DNA of 64,000 nucleotides from Pseudomonas sp. NFR16 (lineage in GTDB: Bacteria; Pseudomonadota; Gammaproteobacteria; Pseudomonadales; Pseudomonadaceae): NCBI RefSeq assembly GCF_900108875.1, contig NZ_FNYJ01000001.1, positions 1,159,258 to 1,223,257 on the forward strand, given 5' to 3'. Shown here piece after piece: positions 38,026 through 47,559 of this stretch. The position numbers were made by a program, and so were the translations under genes. The notes below the pieces were generated by a model that was given only the letters and a program-made list of their open reading frames with translations, was not told where the DNA came from and searched no databases. The number at the start of each line of letters is the position of its first letter. The stretch's first letter is position 1.

Positions 38026-38433
38026 TTATTCCTCCGGAGCGAACAGAAAAGGCGTGCTCGATGATGACCAAAGCGGTCATATCAATGCTCGTTTGTGCTC
38101 ACTCTAAAGAGAATATGAGCCTCGTCAAGCGACAAAGCGTCGACCGAACCCGTAACACCTCCACGCCCCGGACGCCCACTGAGCATTCAGCGGCCCTCGC
38201 ATCCACGCAACGCCAGCTCACAGATCATGGCGCGTAATGCGGATTCGCCTGCAAATCGCGGTGACTGTCATTATTTCAGCCAATTGCCGACGCGGCGTCT
38301 GCATATCCACTTTTCAATTTCGTTGCGGCTGGTCAACATATGCGGCCTAAGAAAAACAATGACTGCAGCATTGACGCAAATGACCTGCGGCACACCTGCG
38401 CCCGACACGATTACTCTTAACTATTCAGGATGA
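38026..38433. other. 408-base non-coding region
   Basis: Upstream of both the GH3 gene (minus) and the 38434 lipoprotein gene (plus), so it should hold divergent promoters. It is AT-richer than its neighbours. No gene, hairpin or regulator site convincing enough to name. Confidence 0.4.
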
Positions 38434-38772
38434 ATGATGCGTCATTTAATGCCGACCGTTGCCTTGGCCTTCACCCTTGCTGGCTGCAGCTCTACCCCGA
38501 ACAACCCGTCGCTGAATCTGGACACCCGCAAGAGCGCGTCCGAGTACGCGCAGTGCGTGTTTCCAAAGTGGCAACAGATCAAGCCGGAGGCCTCCATGAC
38601 CGAAAGCAAGGGGCATTACAAATTGCTGGTGGTCAGCAAAGTGACCTCCGATGAGATTCTCGAGATCTACAAAGGCAACCCCACGACTCGCGTCTTCCTT
38701 TACCAGCGGGCGCCACTCTCGTCGGCATTCGGTCGCAATGGGCTGGAACAGGCCGCCCGCGACTGCCTGTAA
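38434..38772 (+). CDS. Small putative lipoprotein, paralogue of the 6968 gene
   Basis: 112-residue protein with signal peptide MMRHLMPTVALAFTLAGC; two adjacent ATG codons make the exact start ambiguous. A CAGGA site lies just upstream. The mature part begins SSTPNNPSLNLDTRKSASEYAQCVF and ends EQAARDCL, mirroring the Y-A-x-C ... A-x-x-C layout of the lipoprotein at 6968-7324. Probably an outer-membrane lipoprotein with one disulfide. Function unknown. Confidence 0.78.
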   Translation: MMRHLMPTVALAFTLAGCSSTPNNPSLNLDTRKSASEYAQCVFPKWQQIKPEASMTESKGHYKLLVVSKVTSDEILEIYKGNPTTRVFLYQRAPLSSAFGRNGLEQAARDCL

Positions 38773-39003
38773 AGCGCCCTTACCCTTCAGCCATGACGAG
38801 CGCTCGCGGACAGTGTCCACGGCACTCGTCCAGGTGAAAGCCGTCCTTACGACGGCCCCCGCTGCACCATGGCCGTAGCCCGGTCAGGCAATCGGCCTGA
38901 ACTTTCAGTTTTCCGTCCGCCTCTGAAAATCAACACGTCAGCATTCGCACGTCTGCATTGCAGGCAACACGACGTCGTTTCAACCATTGAGGAGATCGTG
39001 AAC

Positions 39004-39567
39004 ATGAGCACTGAACTGAACGGCAAGAAGGTACTGATCATCACGGCCAACACCGGGATCGAGCGTGACGAGCTGCTCAAGCCCCTGCAAGCCTTGAAAG
39101 ACATGGGCGCAACCGTCACTCATGCCACGATCGAAGGTGGCGCCGCCCAGTTATTCCTCCACGACACCGACAAGGATTCGAGTGTCACTTCCGACAGCAA
39201 GCTCGCAGGACTGACCGCCAGCCAGTTCGATGCGCTGGTGATTCCCGGCGGCACCGTCAACGCCGACACCCTGCGCCAGGACAGCGATGCGCAGCGCCTG
39301 GTCAGCGAGTTCGCCAAAGCCGGCAAGACTGTCGCCGCCATCTGTCACGGCCCATGGCTGTTGATCGACGCGGGTGTCATCGAGGGCAAGACCCTGACGT
39401 CATACCCGAGCGTGCGCACCGACCTGCTCAATGCCAAAGCGGCAGGCTGGGTCGACACCGAAGTCAAGCAGTGCCCGGCCAACGGCTGGACCCTCATCAC
39501 TTCGCGCACGCCGGATGACCTGCCGGCCTTCAACGAAGCCATCGGCAAGTCGTTGATCGCCGCATGA
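39004..39567 (+). CDS. DJ-1/PfpI-family protein (type 1 glutamine amidotransferase fold)
   Basis: 187 residues. The nucleophile elbow is AAICHGPWLLIDAG with C114 and H115, and the oxyanion/acidic region contains VIPGG; both are diagnostic of PfpI/YhbO-type proteins. Family members are reported as glyoxalases, deglycases or stress chaperones; which applies here is open. The start is supported by GAGGAG 8 to 13 bases upstream; a longer in-frame extension lacks family resemblance. A terminator follows. Confidence 0.9.
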   Translation: MSTELNGKKVLIITANTGIERDELLKPLQALKDMGATVTHATIEGGAAQLFLHDTDKDSSVTSDSKLAGLTASQFDALVIPGGTVNADTLRQDSDAQRLVSEFAKAGKTVAAICHGPWLLIDAGVIEGKTLTSYPSVRTDLLNAKAAGWVDTEVKQCPANGWTLITSRTPDDLPAFNEAIGKSLIAA

Positions 39568-39600
39568 TGCTTAGGCCTCGAGCCTGGTTGCACCGCAAGA

Positions 39601-39632
39601 CAAAAGACGCCGCTCGATAGCGGCGTCTTTTA
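39601..39632 (+). terminator. Terminator after the PfpI-family gene
   Basis: 12-base perfect stem AAAGACGCCGCT / AGCGGCGTCTTT, loop CGAT, followed by TTAT. Confidence 0.85.
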
Positions 39633-39768
39633 TATGGCGAAACAGACACGCGCGGTTACAGGTTCAGTCGCCTTCGCAACCGAAAATACTTGCAACCATT
39701 TTTTCGCCGCGCAGGTCGACATTGAGAGGACGCCACGACCATCGCTGGTGCCGAGACGAGATCGATAC

Positions 39769-40434
39769 ATGATTGGAATCATTGTCCCTGCGCACAACGA
39801 AGAAGATTTTCTGGATGACTGCATCAAATCGCTGATCGCCGCCAGTGCTCATGAAGAGCTCGCGGGCGAGCCAGTCGAGATCCTGATCATGCTCGATGAC
39901 TGCACCGATGACTCGGTCAGCGTGGCCCGATCCCATGGCGTGCTGACGCATCTGTGCGAATACCGCAATGTCGGCATGACCCGTGCCGCGGGTGCGCGCT
40001 TGATGCTCGAACGCGGCGCCCGCTGGCTGGCGTTTACCGATGCCGACAGCGTCGTGCCTTATGCGTGGCTCGCCGAGCAGATGAACCTTAAAGCCGACGC
40101 GGTGTGTGGCATCGTTCAGGTCAGCGACTGGTCGGAGCATACCGAGCAAGTGCGCCTGCGCTACGACGCGCTGTATCGTCCCGTCGAGGACCACCGGCAT
40201 ATTCACGGCGCCAACCTGGGTGTGTGTGCCAAGGCTTATCAACGGGCAGGTGGGTTCAAATCCCTGCCCGCTCATGAAGATGTGCATCTGGTCGAGGACC
40301 TGCAGCGTATCGGCGCGAGAATCGCGTGGACCGCGCGCAACAGCGTCGTCACCAGCGCGCGAAAAAACTACCGATGCAAGGAAGGTTTCGGCGATTACCT
40401 CAACTCGTTGGCGGCGCCCTCGTTAATGAGCTAA
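39769..40434 (+). CDS. Glycosyltransferase family 2
   Basis: 221-residue soluble GT-A glycosyltransferase. It starts [19 protein letters not shown], has the nucleotide-sugar region [11 protein letters not shown] and the D-x-D motif FTDADSVV. The acceptor region [20 protein letters not shown] ends with the catalytic [10 protein letters not shown] acidic cluster. Similar GT2 proteins in Pseudomonas are, as I recall, usually clustered with acyl-CoA-dehydrogenase, PIG-L and NodS-like genes. Here those lie 3.3 kb away at 43784-46169 (same strand). A weak GACGAG ribosome site precedes the ATG. Confidence 0.85.
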   Translation: MIGIIVPAHNEEDFLDDCIKSLIAASAHEELAGEPVEILIMLDDCTDDSVSVARSHGVLTHLCEYRNVGMTRAAGARLMLERGARWLAFTDADSVVPYAWLAEQMNLKADAVCGIVQVSDWSEHTEQVRLRYDALYRPVEDHRHIHGANLGVCAKAYQRAGGFKSLPAHEDVHLVEDLQRIGARIAWTARNSVVTSARKNYRCKEGFGDYLNSLAAPSLMS

Positions 40435-40516
40435 CCCTGTCTATAGCGGGTACCGGGCGCTGAGGTCCGGCGTTGGTTCTGCACCGCTCATTTATACCCA
40501 GCCGGAACGACTTTTC

Positions 40517-41848
40517 ATGCAACCGATAAAAAACCGGGCCAATCCCGGAGACGATGACACACTGGGCGGCGGCATGCCCAGTGCCAGCGTCGCGATGCCC
40601 AAAACCGGCAACTGGTTCAAACGCCTGCTGGCCTTCACCGGCCCCGGCTACATGGTCGCGGTCGGCTACATGGACCCCGGCAACTGGGCGACCGACATCG
40701 CCGGCGGTTCGCAATTCGGCTACATGCTGCTCTCGGTCATTCTGCTGTCCAACCTGATGGCCATTCTGTTGCAGGCACTGTCGGCACGCCTCGGCATCGT
40801 CACCGGCTGGGACCTGGCGCGCGCTTGCCGCGAACGCTACAGCCGGCCCGTATGCATCGCGCTGTGGCTGGCCTGCGAGACCGCGATCATCGCCTGCGAT
40901 CTGGCCGAAGTGATCGGTACCGCCATTGCCCTGAACCTGCTGTTCGGTATCCCGCTGGTCTGGGGCGCGGTGTTGTCGGCCATCGACGTGTTCTTGATTC
41001 TGCTGCTGATGGGTAAGGGTTTCCGAGCCCTCGAAGCCTTCGTCATCGCCCTGTTGCTGATCATTTTCGGCTGTTTCGCGATCCAGATGGTGCTGGCCCG
41101 CCCCGACCTCGCGGAGCTGTTCGCAGGCTTCATTCCGAAGGCCGAAGTGGTGACCAACCCGGCGGCGCTGTATCTGGCGATCGGCATCATCGGCGCCACC
41201 GTCATGCCGCATAACCTGTACCTGCACTCCTCCATCGTCCAGACCCGCGCCTACCCGCGCACCGACGAAGGCCGCCGGATCGGCCTGCGCTGGGCGGTAA
41301 CGGACAGCAGCATCGCCTTGACCCTGGCGTTGTTCGTCAACGCGGCGATTCTGATCACCGCAGCAACCGTCTTCCACAAGGCCGGCAAAACCGATGTGGT
41401 GGAAATCGAGCAGGCGTATCACCTGTTGTCGCCCATGCTCGGTGTCGGCGTCGCCTCGATGCTGTTCGCCGTGGCGTTGCTGGCATCGGGGATCAACTCC
41501 ACCGTGACCGCCACCCTTGCGGGCCAGATCGTCATGGAAGGTTTTCTGCGCATGAAGCTGCCGGGCTGGGTGCGTCGTCTGCTGACCCGAGGGCTGGCGA
41601 TCATTCCGGTGATCGTGGTGACCAGCCTGTATGGCGCGCAGGGCACGGCCAAATTGCTGGTGCTCAGTCAGGTGATTCTGTCGATGCAACTGCCTTTCGC
41701 CATCGTCCCGCTGGTGCGGTTCGTCTCGGACAGGCAACTGATGGGCAGTTTCGTCACAGGCCGCGTGCTGACCACCACCGCGTGGGCGATTGCGCTATTG
41801 ATCATCGGGCTGAATGTCGTGCTGTTGACCAACACGTTCATGGATTGA
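40517..41848 (+). CDS. mntH: Nramp-family divalent metal (Mn2+/Fe2+) transporter
   Basis: 443-residue proton-coupled metal importer with about eleven transmembrane helices. The metal-binding DPGN motif lies in [18 protein letters not shown] (helix 1), and the MPH motif in [17 protein letters not shown] (helix 6). These define MntH and exclude the more distant Nramp-related Mg transporters. No recognisable MntR or Fur box was found by eye. It interrupts the possible relationship between the GT2 gene and the downstream PIG-L set. Confidence 0.93.
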   Translation: MQPIKNRANPGDDDTLGGGMPSASVAMPKTGNWFKRLLAFTGPGYMVAVGYMDPGNWATDIAGGSQFGYMLLSVILLSNLMAILLQALSARLGIVTGWDLARACRERYSRPVCIALWLACETAIIACDLAEVIGTAIALNLLFGIPLVWGAVLSAIDVFLILLLMGKGFRALEAFVIALLLIIFGCFAIQMVLARPDLAELFAGFIPKAEVVTNPAALYLAIGIIGATVMPHNLYLHSSIVQTRAYPRTDEGRRIGLRWAVTDSSIALTLALFVNAAILITAATVFHKAGKTDVVEIEQAYHLLSPMLGVGVASMLFAVALLASGINSTVTATLAGQIVMEGFLRMKLPGWVRRLLTRGLAIIPVIVVTSLYGAQGTAKLLVLSQVILSMQLPFAIVPLVRFVSDRQLMGSFVTGRVLTTTAWAIALLIIGLNVVLLTNTFMD

Positions 41849-41893
41849 GCGCCCGTCTTGGCGACCGGCGCCCGTTGCTCCTGATGCGAGGCG

Positions 41894-42379
41894 TCAGTGC
41901 GACGCGCCGTGATCATGGTTCATGTTCATCGTGTCCATCGCAGCGCGGGCCGGCGCCTTGACCGTCAGGGTTTCGCGGGCGCCCTTGGCGTCCTCGATGG
42001 TCAGGGTCAGCGGCACCTGATCGCCCTCTTTGATCTGCCCGACCAGCCCCATCAGCATCACGTGATAGCCGTCCGGGTCCAGCGAGACCGTCTTGCCCGC
42101 TGGCAGCGCGACCGAATCCACCGGGCCCATGCGCATGACGTCGTTGGTCATGTTCATCTCATGAATCTGCACGTTCGTGGCCGCTGGAGAACTGACACTC
42201 AGCAACTTGCTGTCAGTGTCCGCGGTGAGGCGCATGAACGCGCCGGAAGAAGGCTGACCGGGCACCGACGTGCGCACCCAGGCGTCGTCGACGCGCGTCT
42301 GTGCTGATGCCGAAGCACCCGCAGCGGCAAGCAATGCAATGAGTGCGGCCCGGGCCGTGTTGCGCAACAGAGGGGTCAT
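41894..42379 (-). CDS. Periplasmic copper chaperone PCu(A)C
   Basis: 161 residues with a cleavable signal peptide (RNTARAALIALLAAAGASASA). The copper-binding pattern H-x-M then M and H-x-M is visible as HEMNMTNDVMRM followed by YHVMLM, and the C-terminus is Met/His-rich (MDTMNMNHDHGASH). The role is delivery of Cu(I) to cytochrome c oxidase assembly together with SCO. Its ATG overlaps the stop of the SCO gene by one base (TGATG), so the two are translationally coupled. Confidence 0.92.
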   Translation of the reverse strand: MTPLLRNTARAALIALLAAAGASASAQTRVDDAWVRTSVPGQPSSGAFMRLTADTDSKLLSVSSPAATNVQIHEMNMTNDVMRMGPVDSVALPAGKTVSLDPDGYHVMLMGLVGQIKEGDQVPLTLTIEDAKGARETLTVKAPARAAMDTMNMNHDHGASH

Positions 42380-42987
42380 CAGCAAACCTCCATGACAGTG
42401 AGCAGATCTTCCGCGCATTGTTTGGCGGAGAGTGAAGGCGACAGGCCCAGGCGCAGGTTACCGCGTGAGTCGAAAACGAAGCTGGTGGCCGTGTGGGACA
42501 TGGTGTAGGTGTCGCCGATGGGCACTTTCTCGTAGAACACGCCGAACTCCTTGGCCACGTGCTCGGTTTGCGCAAGCGTACCGCGCAATGCCACGAAGCC
42601 TGGGTCGAACTGCTTGACGTAAGCGTCGAGGATCTGCGGCGTGTCGCGCTCCGGATCGACGGTGATGAAGATGACCTGCAAGGTTTTGCCGTCCTCGCCC
42701 ATGATCTTCTTGATCTGCGCTGCGCGGGCCAGAGCGGTCGGGCACACCGATGGACACTGGGTGAATCCGAAGAACACCATCGGCATCAGGCCGCGATAGC
42801 TGGACAGCGTCTTCACCTCGCCTTGCGTGTCGGTGAGCTTGAAGGTACGGCCCATGATCTTGTTGCTCAGGTCCTTGCCGTATTTGAAATCCAGCGCGGT
42901 GGTCGAACCATCGCAACCGGCGAGCAGGCCCAGACCCAGCAGCCCCATCCCGGTGACCACCTGACGGCGGGTGAGTAAATCATTCAT
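42379..42987 (-). CDS. SCO1/SenC-family copper chaperone (lipoprotein)
   Basis: 202 residues. Thioredoxin-fold protein of the SCO family with the Cu ligands C78 and C82 in TQCPSVCPTAL and H165 in YTMSHTATSF. The N-terminus MNDLLTRRQVVTGMGLLGLGLLAGC has a twin-arginine-like pair and a lipobox (C25), so it is probably anchored on the periplasmic face. Acts in Cu insertion into cytochrome c oxidase or thiol maintenance. Co-translated with PCu(A)C. Confidence 0.93.
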   Translation of the reverse strand: MNDLLTRRQVVTGMGLLGLGLLAGCDGSTTALDFKYGKDLSNKIMGRTFKLTDTQGEVKTLSSYRGLMPMVFFGFTQCPSVCPTALARAAQIKKIMGEDGKTLQVIFITVDPERDTPQILDAYVKQFDPGFVALRGTLAQTEHVAKEFGVFYEKVPIGDTYTMSHTATSFVFDSRGNLRLGLSPSLSAKQCAEDLLTVMEVC

Positions 42988-43147
42988 AAGACGAACTCTC
43001 GCAAACAATGGCCAGCATAGACGCCAGCCCTTTTCCATCCAGCTCGGGACATTGCCGACCCGCACACGGCGTAGCCGGGCAGCTCAAGGAGGATCGAGCG
43101 AAACAGCGGTTCCCGGCCTTCGCGCCGGGACATTGCGGGCCGCCCGC

Positions 43148-43552
43148 TCAGGGCGCCTGCGGCAGCAGCGCGGGAAAGAGATGTCGCGGGGGTTTGCGCA
43201 GCAGAGGGGCGTAACGCAGCAGCGGCCTGCGCCGTTGATTCGCCAGCCAGGTAAGACCTACGAAAAACACGAGCGACAGCGCCAGCGTCCCGGCGAATGC
43301 GCAGTCGGTCATCGACAGTTTCATCAACTGCGCATGATCGCCCATCTGCGCCATGTCCATCCGGGTGTCGCCAGCCACGGCGGACATGCCGGGGTGCTCG
43401 CTGCAGGCCACGTCCGCGCTGTTTTGCCCACTGAACTGGTTGAACGCCCGCAGCATCTGCCCATGGCTGAGGCTGCACACGAGCCCGCTGAACAGGATGG
43501 CGCCGTACAGCATCCAGGCAATGAGCAATTGGTGGGTTCGGACGAATTTCAT
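43148..43552 (-). CDS. DUF2946-type membrane/secreted protein
   Basis: 134 residues starting MKFVRTHQLLIAWMLYGAI. It has a hydrophobic N-terminal segment (13-30) and a second membrane helix (about 98-118). The Cys/Met/His-containing loop between them (VCSLSHGQML, then HPGMSAVAGDTRMDMAQMG) resembles the DUF2946 family usually found next to copper genes. The same-strand SCO and PCu(A)C genes lie 160 bases downstream, supporting a copper link. Confidence 0.78.
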   Translation of the reverse strand: MKFVRTHQLLIAWMLYGAILFSGLVCSLSHGQMLRAFNQFSGQNSADVACSEHPGMSAVAGDTRMDMAQMGDHAQLMKLSMTDCAFAGTLALSLVFFVGLTWLANQRRRPLLRYAPLLRKPPRHLFPALLPQAP

Positions 43553-43783
43553 GGGGCGCGATTCTACCGCGTTGCGGGTCCGCGCACGCCCGGCCCTCTG
43601 ACTGCCGGGTGCGACAAAACCGCACAGGCCTGGCACTGCGTTCGGTCACCACGTCATGTCGCCCGACCCTGTACGCGCAATCGGCACGGATTCTTATTGA
43701 ACCCCGGACCGCGATCAATGCCGAATTCGATGAACAGCCTGCGCACTACGCGTCAGCCCTGAAACGCCGGGAGAAACTCAGGC

Positions 43784-44815
43784 ATGCGCGACGACGCAAT
43801 CACCCTCGAAACCGCACTGGCGTCCTTTGCCCAGCGCCTTAACGCCGCCGCGCCGGACGCAGCACTGCGTGCCGCGATGATCCGCTGCATCGAGTCGGAC
43901 CTGGATCGACTGCCACTGCCGGGCGCCGGCCGCACCCTCGCCCGTTGGCAGCAGCTGGCCGCAGTCGCAGGGATCGACCTGGCGTTGTTCAAGTTGTTCG
44001 AAGGCCACACCGACGCCCTGGCGATCCTCGCCGAGCTGAACGCTGCGCCGTTCGCCGGACACGGCATCTGGGGCGTCTGGGCCGCCGAGCCTCCCAATGC
44101 CCGCGTTCGGGTGAGCCAGCCGGACAACGGCCAGGTCCGCCTCGATGGCCGCAAGGCCTGGTGCTCCGGCGCTCAACAGGTCGACTACGCGCTGCTCACC
44201 GCATGGGATGCAGATGACCGGCCTTACCTTGTCGCCGTGCAGCTCGATCAGCCGGGCGTCAGCATCGACGCCCAGGCCTGGCAAGCCGTCGGCATGGCCA
44301 GTACCGCAAGCGTGGACGTTCACCTCGACAACGCCGTGGGACATTGCGTCGGCGAGAGCGGCGATTACCTGGCGCGGCCGGGCTTCTGGCAAGGCGGCGC
44401 GGGCATTGCAGCGGGTTGGTACGGCGCCGCCGTAGCGCTGGCCAGATCGCTGCACCAACAACGTCGCCAAGGCCGCCCCGATCCCCACGCCGATGCGCAC
44501 TTGGGCAGTGTCGACGCCGCGCTGTTGGGCGCAGCGGCGGCCATGCGTGAATGCGCCGCCTGGATCGACGCTCACCCGCGCGAGGATGCGCGCTTGCCGG
44601 TCCAGCGTCTTCGGGCGCAGGTTGAAATGGCCGTCGAACAGGTCAGCCGTCATGTCGGTCGCGCCCTCGGTGCCACGCCATTCTGCCGCGATGCGCACTT
44701 CGCCCGGCTGGCGGCCGACCTGCCGGTGTTCATCAGACAAAGCCACGCCGAGCGTGATCTGGCCCAGTTGGGCCAGGTGCTTGCCGCGCGGGACGCCGAG
44801 GACTGGTCACTATGA
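43784..44815 (+). CDS. Acyl-CoA dehydrogenase-family protein
   Basis: 343 residues, shorter than catabolic acyl-CoA dehydrogenases (about 380). The central beta domain is recognisable by GIWGVWAAEPPNARVRV and DGRKAWCSGAQQVDYALL. The C-terminal helical domain is alanine-rich. The usual catalytic glutamate cannot be confirmed by eye. It overlaps the PIG-L gene by 4 bases, which overlaps the methyltransferase gene by 4, so all three are one translational unit and probably one pathway, not fatty-acid oxidation. Confidence 0.85.
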   Translation: MRDDAITLETALASFAQRLNAAAPDAALRAAMIRCIESDLDRLPLPGAGRTLARWQQLAAVAGIDLALFKLFEGHTDALAILAELNAAPFAGHGIWGVWAAEPPNARVRVSQPDNGQVRLDGRKAWCSGAQQVDYALLTAWDADDRPYLVAVQLDQPGVSIDAQAWQAVGMASTASVDVHLDNAVGHCVGESGDYLARPGFWQGGAGIAAGWYGAAVALARSLHQQRRQGRPDPHADAHLGSVDAALLGAAAAMRECAAWIDAHPREDARLPVQRLRAQVEMAVEQVSRHVGRALGATPFCRDAHFARLAADLPVFIRQSHAERDLAQLGQVLAARDAEDWSL

Positions 44816-45573
44816 CGCAGCAATTGCCCTTCGGCGTCAGTGGCACGCCGCTCAGTGAGTGGCAAAACAGCGTGGCCCTGCGCGGCTGTCGGCCTGTCAC
44901 GCGTGACGAACTGGTACCGCCGGGGTCTCGGCTGATCGTGCTGGCGCCCCATCCGGACGATGAAGTCCTGGCCTGCGGCGGGCTGCTGGCGGCCATGGCC
45001 GAGCGCCAGGACGATGTGCAACTGATCGCCGTGACCGATGGCGAAGGCAGCCATCCCGGCTCCGCCCACTGGCCCGCGCCGAAACTGCGCAGTGCACGGC
45101 GCAAGGAAAGCGAGCAGGCCCTCGCCAGTCTGGGCTTCGACGTTTCCAGGCTGGTCTGGCAACGACTGGGCATGCCCGACGGCCAGGTCGAAGCGCACGC
45201 CGACACATTGATTGCCCTGTTGACCGAAGATCTGCGCCCTGGCGACGTGCTGCTCAGCACCTGGCGCCACGACGGCCACTGTGATCATGAAGCCGTCGGC
45301 CACTGCGCCGCGCAAGCCGTGGCCAACACCGGCGCGACCCTGCTGGAAATTCCCGTGTGGGCCTGGCACTGGGCCGAACCCAATGACCCGCGCATTCCGT
45401 GGGAAGAGGCCCGCAAGCTGATGCTCAGCGACACGCAACTGCAGCGCAAACGGCTGGCGATCACTGCGCATGCCAGTCAGTTGCACGATGATCCCAGCAC
45501 CGGCGCTGCGCCGGTGCTGAGCCCCGCCACGCTGGAGCGCCTGCTGCAGCCTTTCGAACTGGTGTTTCTGTGA
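44812..45573 (+). CDS. PIG-L/LmbE-family N-acetyl-sugar deacetylase
   Basis: 253 residues with the zinc motif APHPDDEVLACGG (H47, D49-D50) and the later zinc ligand in WRHDGHCDHEAVGHCA. This family removes acetyl groups from N-acetylglucosamine-type conjugates. Placed between an acyl-CoA-dehydrogenase-like gene and a NodS-like methyltransferase with 4-base overlaps on both sides, suggesting sequential modification of an amino-sugar product. Confidence 0.92.
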   Translation: MTQQLPFGVSGTPLSEWQNSVALRGCRPVTRDELVPPGSRLIVLAPHPDDEVLACGGLLAAMAERQDDVQLIAVTDGEGSHPGSAHWPAPKLRSARRKESEQALASLGFDVSRLVWQRLGMPDGQVEAHADTLIALLTEDLRPGDVLLSTWRHDGHCDHEAVGHCAAQAVANTGATLLEIPVWAWHWAEPNDPRIPWEEARKLMLSDTQLQRKRLAITAHASQLHDDPSTGAAPVLSPATLERLLQPFELVFL

Positions 45574-46169
45574 GCCTTCCTGCCGAGTATTTCGATGAAT
45601 TGTTCGCCGACAACGATGACCCCTGGGCCTTCCGCACACGCTGGTACGAACAACGCAAACGTGACCTGACATTGGCCGCGCTGCCTCGCCAGCGGTATGC
45701 ACGAGTCTTCGAGCCGGGCTGCGCAAATGGCGAACTGAGTCTGCGCCTGGCCCAACGCAGCGACGCGCTTTTATGCATGGACATGAGCCTGCGGGCCGTG
45801 GAACTGGCAACGCAACGGCTGAGCCAGTATTCGCGCGCTCAGGTCATACAGGGTTGTCTGCCGCAGGACTGGCCGACCGGCCAGTTCGACCTGATCGTGG
45901 TCAGCGAATGGGCGTATTACCTGACCCCAGACGCCTTCGTCGCGGTCATCCAGCGCATGCGCGACAGCCTCACCACTGACGGCGCGATACTCGCCTGCCA
46001 CTGGCTGCATGCCATCGACGGCTGTCCGATGGATGGCCGGGGAGCCCATGATTTGCTCGATTCGCACCTGTCACTGCAGCGCACCCTCAGGCACGAGGAA
46101 ACGGATTTTCTGCTGGAAATGTGGAGCAAGCGCCCCGGCGGATTCGACCTGAACGAGCGTGTGATCTGA
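45570..46169 (+). CDS. NodS-like SAM-dependent methyltransferase
   Basis: 199 residues. The N-terminus YFDELFADNDDPWAFRTRWYEQRKR and motif I (VFEPGCANGELSLRLAQR) followed by FDLIVVSEWAYYL are typical of the NodS group. NodS N-methylates the deacetylated glucosamine of Nod factors in rhizobia; here it directly follows a PIG-L deacetylase, a consistent order of deacetylate then methylate. Last gene of the unit. Confidence 0.88.
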   Translation: MSLPAEYFDELFADNDDPWAFRTRWYEQRKRDLTLAALPRQRYARVFEPGCANGELSLRLAQRSDALLCMDMSLRAVELATQRLSQYSRAQVIQGCLPQDWPTGQFDLIVVSEWAYYLTPDAFVAVIQRMRDSLTTDGAILACHWLHAIDGCPMDGRGAHDLLDSHLSLQRTLRHEETDFLLEMWSKRPGGFDLNERVI

Positions 46170-46232
46170 GTTGATCTGACACCCGCCCTTGCCCTTGTCG
46201 GAACCCCTTATCAGGCGCTGCACGTCGAGCGG

Positions 46233-46955
46233 TCACTGCACCCGCGGTGGCGCCGGCAGATCAGGTTCAGGCAGTTGCCCCAGCCGCTGTTGCACGAACT
46301 CCCGCGCCTGACGGGTCAACTGATCGAGCTGACGGTCCCGCTGCTTCTCCGCATCGACCATCGCACGCTTGCCGTTCTGCTTGAGCAGGTAGCTGTGAAT
46401 CTGCCGCACTTCGAGCGAGTTGTAGATTGGCGCCACATCCAGCACCGCCAGCAGGCCGTCAGTCTGGTGGTCACGGGTATTGAGCAGCACCTGCGGGCCC
46501 CGCGCGCTCAGGACCTGAAAGCCCATTGCCTCGAACCAACTGACCTTGCCGACAAAACACGCCAGCTCCGCGTGGGGATAGCGTGCGGTCATCGCTGCCA
46601 GCATCGCTCGGGCGATGCCTTGCCGACGCCGGCTGGCATGGACCGCCATATAGGCCACGGCGCACGCATCGGGATCATCCTGCACCGGCAGATACAGCAA
46701 AAACCCTGCAACGATGGAGGGATCCTCATCGTCCAGCGCGACAATCAGCTCCACCGGAAAACCTCGCGAGCCGTTCATGGCCTGCAGGTACTGATGCACC
46801 TCATGGCCAACGCCGTACTGGTACAACGGATACAACGGGTTGCTCGGCGCGATGGCGACCATGCTGATGTCCGTCACGTAGTCGATGACCATCTGCGTGA
46901 TCTGACTCTCGATCGATTCCGGCGGACTGTTTTCAAGGCGGGTGATGATGGGCAT
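46233..46955 (-). CDS. GNAT-family N-acetyltransferase
   Basis: 240 residues. The acetyl-CoA loop is VHASRRRQGIARAML and the core strand before it is VAYMAV. The second half (from about 165) is an extra helical tail rich in Gln, Arg and Lys (LLKQNGKRAMVDAEKQRD), ending PDLPAPPRVQ. Substrate unknown. Convergent with the methyltransferase gene. Confidence 0.85.
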   Translation of the reverse strand: MPIITRLENSPPESIESQITQMVIDYVTDISMVAIAPSNPLYPLYQYGVGHEVHQYLQAMNGSRGFPVELIVALDDEDPSIVAGFLLYLPVQDDPDACAVAYMAVHASRRRQGIARAMLAAMTARYPHAELACFVGKVSWFEAMGFQVLSARGPQVLLNTRDHQTDGLLAVLDVAPIYNSLEVRQIHSYLLKQNGKRAMVDAEKQRDRQLDQLTRQAREFVQQRLGQLPEPDLPAPPRVQ

Positions 46956-47201
46956 GCGTTTCCTGACTCGGGTAAAGACGTGCGGCGCTGCGTTCGCAGG
47001 CGCCGGGCGTCCGTATCATACCTTGTTACGCACATCACTCGACTGGCTGCCGGCGGGATGTCTGGCTTGGTTTTTGGGCTCACGCATGAGAGATACATCG
47101 AGCAGGCGTATCAGCGCAGGTCGACCCTCTCGAAGCGACCCGCCAGCACGTCGGAGGCGAATTATCGCTGCCTGTCTCGCCCTACTATTCGATAAAAGAT
47201 C

Positions 47202-47492
47202 TCAATTCTGATCATCATTAAATCCTGGATATCCAAATGATTTCACCTTTCCAGTATCCGTTACGGAAGGAACGGTCAGATCGCGGCCGACCCTGCAGAC
47301 GACCACGTCACCTCGCAAGGTCGCGCCGGCAACTGCCGTATCTCGGCCGCGCTCGCAGTTAAGAGCGTTGCCCGCGTATAGATAGGCTTCCTTCATCCCG
47401 GCTATCCTGCAAGGCAAAATATTTTCAACTAACTGCGCAGCAAAAGGATCTAGCCCAGAAACCTGATCAGTTGTGAGTCCATTACGAGACAC
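47202..47492 (-). CDS. Unrecognised 96-residue ORF at the distal end of the toxin island
   Basis: Starts MSRNGLTTDQVSGLDPFAAQ and ends KSFGYPGFNDDQN. It has four cysteines, no signal peptide and no membrane helix. It lies 67 bases downstream of the deaminase-like gene on the same strand, the usual place for an immunity gene, but I see no immunity-family resemblance. It could also be the tail of a further displaced toxin. The start codon is not well supported. Confidence 0.45.
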   Translation of the reverse strand: MSRNGLTTDQVSGLDPFAAQLVENILPCRIAGMKEAYLYAGNALNCERGRDTAVAGATLRGDVVVCRVGRDLTVPSVTDTGKVKSFGYPGFNDDQN

Positions 47493-47559
47493 CTAAGCGA
47501 CTCGACAACAACCGGCACTTCTACGGAACAAGCCTGAAAAGCAAGTTAGCAAGCCACTT

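Noticed and set aside
40517..43552. A combined metal-homeostasis operon of mntH and the copper genes
   Set aside because: They are convergent (mntH plus, copper genes minus), so they cannot be one transcript.
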